NCBI GenBank assembly: GCA_030248215.1
Contig: JASANG010001707.1
Location: forward strand, 1 to 64,000
Reading direction: 5' to 3'
Length of the DNA stretch: 64,000 nucleotides
Source: Enoplolaimus lenunculus
Lineage: Eukaryota; Nematoda; Enoplea; Enoplida; Thoracostomopsidae
In this document: piece after piece, positions 59,400-64,000 of the stretch
Layout: the number at the start of each line of letters is the position of its first letter
Numbering within the stretch: the stretch's first letter is position 1
The notes under the pieces: generated by a model
What the model was told of the DNA's origin: nothing
The model's database searches: none
The model's input: only the letters and a program-made list of their open reading frames with translations
Position numbers and translations under genes: made by a program

Positions 59400-59692
59400 T
59401 TTACAACACATATTTCTTTCAAGATTGCCGCTAGCGAAAACAAGAGTTACCGCCCGATGGCGGTGACAATAAACCTGAAGGTAAACATTTTACGAACACA
59501 TCAATGATAGATACTTCCTGTAACAAACTGTGCGCGTTTACACTATAATTTTGAGGGCCATAACTTCTAAATCGTTGGTCATGCAACCATAATAATGGTA
59601 CCGTTGAATTCAGCTCGTCGAGATCTATAGGATGGACCACTTTTTATCAAAATCCTATAGGGGTCCAGATTCCGTACCTCCGCCCCGCTTTT
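59400..59692. repeat. Family G repeat, reverse copy
   Basis: Read on the minus strand from 59692 it gives GGCGGAGGTACGGAATCTGG, then CTATAGATCTCGACGAGCTG and GCATGACCAACGATTTAGAAG, aligning with 57826-57962 and 57670-57730. Confidence 0.65.
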
Positions 59693-61347
59693 ATATGTTC
59701 CTAGTACATAAGCAATCGAATTTCAATGATGTTTCAGGTTAAGCTCACAAGTTTACCACAACCTATTAAGTTTTACGTCTTGGACGTGTCTTACGTGCCA
59801 TCCCTCGAGCGCACGCGCGCAAACAAGGCGAGCGATGGATTGAAGAACCATCTGCATCTATAGCTGTCAGAAAGTTTTCTCGTTCGAATTAAACGTTTAC
59901 AAAACAATATAGCATTTGCAGATAAAGCGAATTTGTTTCTTATACATTGCATGCATAATTGTTTTTTTGAGTATCATACTAAAACAATGATTTATGCAGT
60001 CGTCAAAATGTGAATGTTTATTGCACACAGCGTTTTACAGAAGCAGTCTGTTTCGAGATGGCGACTGGCATATCGTGCAACTATTTTTAGCGTAAATTTA
60101 TAAATTATGACTGCAAACAATTTATTTGCGATACGTAAATTTTGTGTTCCGTTGTTGAACGCATGCAAGCAGCAGCGCTTTGCCCCCCGTTGCATAATTT
60201 CGCACGATTACCAGGAGAGTAAGAGATATCATGGTTCTGCAATTAAAATTCGGGATTTATTGCTGCCCAGTAACAGATATTGTTTTTGTAAATATCATCT
60301 TTGGTGCTTGCTGCAATTTGAGCTGAAAAATTATTAAATTAAGGCGTGTGTTTTCACAGCCTATCCCCGCTAATTATTTCGGCACGCCGTTACATAATTT
60401 GTTATTTCACTATACTGACCAATTGTGGAGTAAATCATATAACATTTGGGAGTAGAAGACAAAATACTTATGCCCTACAGCTAAAACTAAAATTGCTAAT
60501 TGAACGCAATAACGTGTGTGTCACATCAAATCTTGACTTGTACACAGCATTTTACGTTTGAAATATACGCCCCTGTTTAATTTACCGTATATATACGCAA
60601 ATGTTTGGTATTGTTTTTGCGAAAATATATTAAATAAATTCGGCAATTTTCCTGAAAATTTTGCTGTTCGTCTCATGCGCAGTCATAATTTGATCACAAT
60701 TAACGTGTTAAAATAATAATTTAATTTGTTTCATTTTTCTTTTGGTTTGCTATTAATATTAAAGCTAAAAATTTGTGGCAACTGGTTTTGTCACATGATA
60801 TTTTAGAAACGTATCAGTTCGGGCTAAATTTTAGTTTAAAATGCTGTCTCTTTATTGGCAAGCGGAGTTCTTTGTACGGTGTATGGTTGGTTAACATAAT
60901 TTCAACTGCAATACACCACTCAGTGGCGGTTCCAGATATTTCTGACGGAGCGTAGATTGCAAAAGTTATGAAACGCAATTTTTGCGGTATGCTATATGTG
61001 CGATTTATTAAAACAACGAAAAATTAAGTTTATGACCTTGTCATTTTGTCACAAAAACATTATCTGAGAGGAAAATTGCGTTCCGCAGATAAAATGCTGA
61101 ATAGATATCAAGAATCACTTCTGCGACTTCCGTACTGTAATAAATAATGATTGTTCGTTGCATCCCGTCTTCTAATTTTGCATATTTGAGCGTGTTATAA
61201 CATACCCTGCAGATCATTTCACACCCAAATATGAATGTTTGAAAATTCGACGACTTCCGACGCAGTTTGCGACACTGGCGTGAAATGGTGCTAAATCAGA
61301 CAAGTCCTCCAAACGTTGTGGCTCGCTATGTTGCTCGAATTCCCCAC
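59693..61347. other. Intergenic, AT-rich, no gene recognised
   Basis: A CAGTGGCGGTTCCAGATATT hAT-like end occurs at about 60921 without a partner. Short frames have no support. Confidence 0.45.
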
Positions 61348-61410
61348 GGCCAATGTAAAGTACAGGGGCGGAACAGTATTATAAGCATATTCCTAAACCT
61401 AAAGCCTATG
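61348..61410. mobile_element. Family A element, left end only
   Basis: GGCCAATGTAAAGTACAGGG, GCGGAACAGTATTATAAGC and two hexamers, then the similarity stops. Confidence 0.65.
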
Positions 61411-61678
61411 TACGCTTCTCAGTAGCCACTCAGTTGTTGCCGTGCTCTTTAGAATGAACAGTCACAACTGTTATAACCTGTTTTTAGTCATTATACTTCA
61501 CAGCGTTGTTTTAAAAGATGTTGCATAACGATGATGAACGGAATTGTTTGCGCCTGTCATGTTGGCTTGAAACATTATTGTGTGATTGTTTTATTGTGCA
61601 TTGATGTAATTGATTCAGCGCTTTTAGCGTTTGTTTTTGACTAATTTTCGTGTTAACAAGAATATCGCTGCATCCTAT

Positions 61679-61853
61679 CAGTGGCGGATCCAGTATTTCA
61701 AAATGGGGGCACTAATTTCACAGGTAATAAACGTTATTTTTGACCTACACACAAACCACGAACTATTGCCATGAAATTGCTATATATAATTTTTGTCAAG
61801 ATGCTGCTGTGGGGGCCCACGGCCGGGGTGGCCCCGCCATGGATCCGCCATTG
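61679..61853. mobile_element. hAT-type MITE with perfect 8-bp duplication
   Basis: CATCCTAT flanks both sides (61671-61678 and 61854-61861). The ends are CAGTGGCGGATCCAGTATTT and the inverse of CAATGGCGGATCCATGGCGG. Confidence 0.92.
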
Positions 61854-61959
61854 CATCCTATAATATATATATTTGTTTTGCTGCGTGTTCAAAACTTCCG
61901 TGTCCGTCGTTGAGACCTTGGAGGCTACAGCAAAATGTTATGAATGTAGGATATTTCAG

Positions 61960-62130
61960 CGACTGACATCTCGTCGACTCTGACAAATCGTGGATCCCGA
62001 CAACTTTTCGCCCAAAATAACTTGACGCTTGACATATCGAGATTCTGACAACTTGTTGATACGATATCTTTTCTAACCTGATATCTTATCTGCCCCGATA
62101 TTTCGTCGACTCGATACTGCTTGATTCAGA
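61960..62130. repeat. Family C relative without hexamer array
   Basis: TCGTCGACTCTGACAAATCG, CCCGACAACTTTTCGCCC and later TTTCGTCGACTCGATACTG share the CGACAA/TTGTCG vocabulary of family C. No TTAGGC cluster is present. Confidence 0.5.
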
Positions 62131-62148
62131 TAGCTGATATATCATTGC

Positions 62149-62295
62149 CGTTTTTAAAAGTGTACTTAAGTTAAGTAAATACTTAAGTCGCTGACTAAAT
62201 TTAATATACTACAATTTAACCGCTCATGCATTGTAACCTTGGTCTAATTAAATTGTAGACTCATGATGCCTCCTTAATATAAAGCAGAACTATTA
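62149..62295. mobile_element. Fragment of the GGCTGGGTT-end element with an empty TTAA site
   Basis: It matches 20336-20461 and 20723-20750 (CCGTTTTTAAA, TAAATACTTAAGTCGCTG, CTTGGTCTAATTAAA, TTAATATAAAGC). The 261-bp insert present at 20462 is absent; a single TTAA lies at 62274-62277. Confidence 0.7.
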
Positions 62296-62342
62296 GACAC
62301 TTCCCTCATATTTATGTGTACACTCGGGTCGAGGCTTGCCTA

Positions 62343-62454
62343 CACTGGCGGAACCCAGGGGAGTACCCCGGCCTAAGATTTTGTATTAAGGTCCAACAGT
62401 AAAATGGCGTATCTCCCGCGCGGACCCTCTCAGAATTATCTGGACCCGCCACTG
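62343..62454. mobile_element. Short hAT-like MITE, ends CACTGGCGGAACC
   Basis: The left end CACTGGCGGAACCCAGGGG and the right end, inverse of CAGTGGCGGGTCCAG, are inverted repeats. The flanking octamers CTTGCCTA and CTTACCTC agree at six of eight. Confidence 0.6.
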
Positions 62455-63689
62455 CTTACCTCTGTGCCTGAGCATAGTGTAATCCAGCCTTTTCTAAAGC
62501 CTCAGTCTATGCCCCAGTCCTAAGTCTTTACTCAATGCTCCAGTCCTAAGCCGTATACTCAAACGTGGGAGAAGTGTACACAAGAGCCAGCGGGTGAATA
62601 TAATATTGGCTTTGAGTGAGCAACATTTTTCGTCACAAACATTATCTGGGTTTGTCGGTGTGTACCTTGCCTATTCCAAATCAAAATTGAATTTTTTAAA
62701 TTAACCGTTTCACTGTTCTTTGAAGTTCAGGCTATTGCCGCGAACAGCGTCCGATTCAGCGCTCCATAAGCCGTCGAACGAGTTGCCAAGCTTTTTTATG
62801 GAACATTCTGTGGTCTCAAAACGCGATTTGTGATACCTCAAATAAGCACAACATTGTTTTAATTGTTTCAATACGTTTTAAAACAGCTACACATATATGG
62901 CCCAGGTCTTTTCTTGCGGAATATACCAGCAGAGATATTAAGGTTTAGAAATTGGACCGTTTTTGCAAACAAACAAACAAACAAACAAACTCTAAAATGG
63001 TATTTATTTTTGCGATTTTTGTGCTTATGGACTCCCGGAACAATCCTGAAAAATTTTCAGCCCCGCCTAGCAAGGTGAGATGGCTACAGGCCTGCCTCCT
63101 TATTATTTGTCAGTATTGATTTAATATACGTACATGTCAACCTTAAAGTGAAATTTGTTGCTTAATTTGTTGCTAAAGCCAAATAGTGATCTTCATCAGT
63201 CGACCCCGGGGCCGGCAATTGGTAAAGATTTGGCTCTTGAACACTTTCCTGACGCAGGCTTCAGTTTAGGTGTTTTAAAAAGATCTGAGCCTAAGCTTAA
63301 CCTTGACTTTGCTTAAGCCTTTACCTTATCCTATAAGCCTAAATCTATCTTTGCGATCTTAAATGTGGGTGTGTCTATAAAAACTATAAAAACTGAAGAT
63401 TCTTTAAACATAAATTAAGTTAACAAGGCGCCCGCGGGCTCAACTAAAAACGAATGATTTGGCTTAGGTTTAACATTTAAGTATGGTTTGATTTTTGGTG
63501 CTATTGCCGCCGCTGTTTGTCTTTGCTGGTTAGCGAGAGTTTAGTTTTCCAGAGCTCTAAATAAACATTATTGCTGGACCAGCTTGTTTAAAAACTAAAA
63601 TCTCTGAAACGACCCCCAATCCGGTGACCGTTTAAATGTTTAACCTGCAATTCACAGCTTACGTTTAATCGCGCAGATACAAGTTCGTG
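62455..63689. other. Non-coding; (CAAA)n at 62966-62990 and a hexamer remnant
   Basis: A family F end lies at 63030-63095 (GCCTAGCAAGGTGAGATGGC). A hexamer-bearing remnant at about 63216-63350 resembles 53385-53530. No gene is seen. Confidence 0.5.
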
Positions 63690-63850
63690 CTTAGCTCACC
63701 CTTACTAGGCGGGGGGCTAAACATTTTTCAGTAGGGGCGTACAAGAATTTTCAATGATTTATAAGAAAGGTTGAATTATATTCTACTGGGCCCGAATGTT
63801 TTCAGGGTGGGGGGTGGCTGAGCCCCCTCTAGCTATGAGCCCATGCAGGA
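63690..63850. repeat. Family F repeat, reverse copy
   Basis: It reads GCTTAGCTCACCCTTACTAG, a degraded central block, then GGGGTGGCTGAGCCCCCTCT. The window ends 150 bp later with nothing further recognised. Confidence 0.6.
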
Positions 63851-64000
63851 ACTGTTGTACTTGATTTCCTGGTTTTCCTTCAATGATAACAAAATACTGT
63901 TTGGTGTCAGCCAGGGTTAGAGTTTTCAGCTTTTGTACATTTCTTGCACAATGTTTGAAATGTTAAGGATTCTGGCATAAGTTTAGGATCAGGACGGTTT

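Noticed and set aside
1-64000. LINE, LTR, Polinton or other coding mobile elements
   Set aside because: No reverse transcriptase, integrase, capsid or polymerase motif was recognised in any open frame, and no long terminal direct repeats were seen.

Overview
This is a gene-poor, AT-rich stretch of an animal nuclear genome. Genes have short exons with GT-AG introns whose acceptors look like TTTTCAG, TTTACAG or TTTTAG. Two observations point to a nematode. Short arrays of the hexamer TTAGGC, the nematode telomere type, are scattered across the window, and one gene encodes a four-pass claudin-superfamily protein resembling the nematode Clc-like family. Both are indirect, so I hold the assignment at moderate confidence.

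Four host genes can be supported. (1) The interior of a serine-rich, apparently cytoplasmic protein gene on the minus strand, 2101 to about 439, which runs off or beyond the left edge. (2) A complete four-exon plus-strand gene (25472-28849) for a 291-residue secreted protein with a probable GPI-anchor tail. (3) A two-exon minus-strand gene (33940-32388) for a 203-residue claudin/Clc-like membrane protein. (4) A two-exon minus-strand gene (49512-47997) for a roughly 252-residue secreted, C-terminally anchored protein of unknown family. Splice phases match across every joined exon pair. The genes are far apart, show no operon-like arrangement and have no evident functional link beyond surface location for three of them.

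Nearly everything else is non-autonomous DNA-transposon debris. Families A, B and C have unrelated terminal repeats, yet most copies carry a TTAGGC-type hexamer array inside. One family B copy (39356-39560) keeps a perfect 8-bp target duplication. A hAT-type family beginning CARTGGCGGATCC has four copies with perfect 8-bp duplications, and one of these sits inside a TTAGGC array. Other families include TTAA-flanked piggyBac-like MITEs, one of which carries a tRNA-Gly-like sequence and has a matching empty site elsewhere in the window, TA-flanked MITEs, and a 1.6-kb hAT-like element with a 68-bp subterminal tandem array.

The most conspicuous structure is a 3.7-kb tandem array (about 40770-44440) of an 18-bp unit with two levels of higher-order duplication. 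It is followed at once by a 753-bp element with terminal inverted repeats of about 190 bp. The array keeps long frames open only because its period is a multiple of three. No rRNA, intact tRNA, CRISPR, LINE, LTR or virus-like element was recognised.
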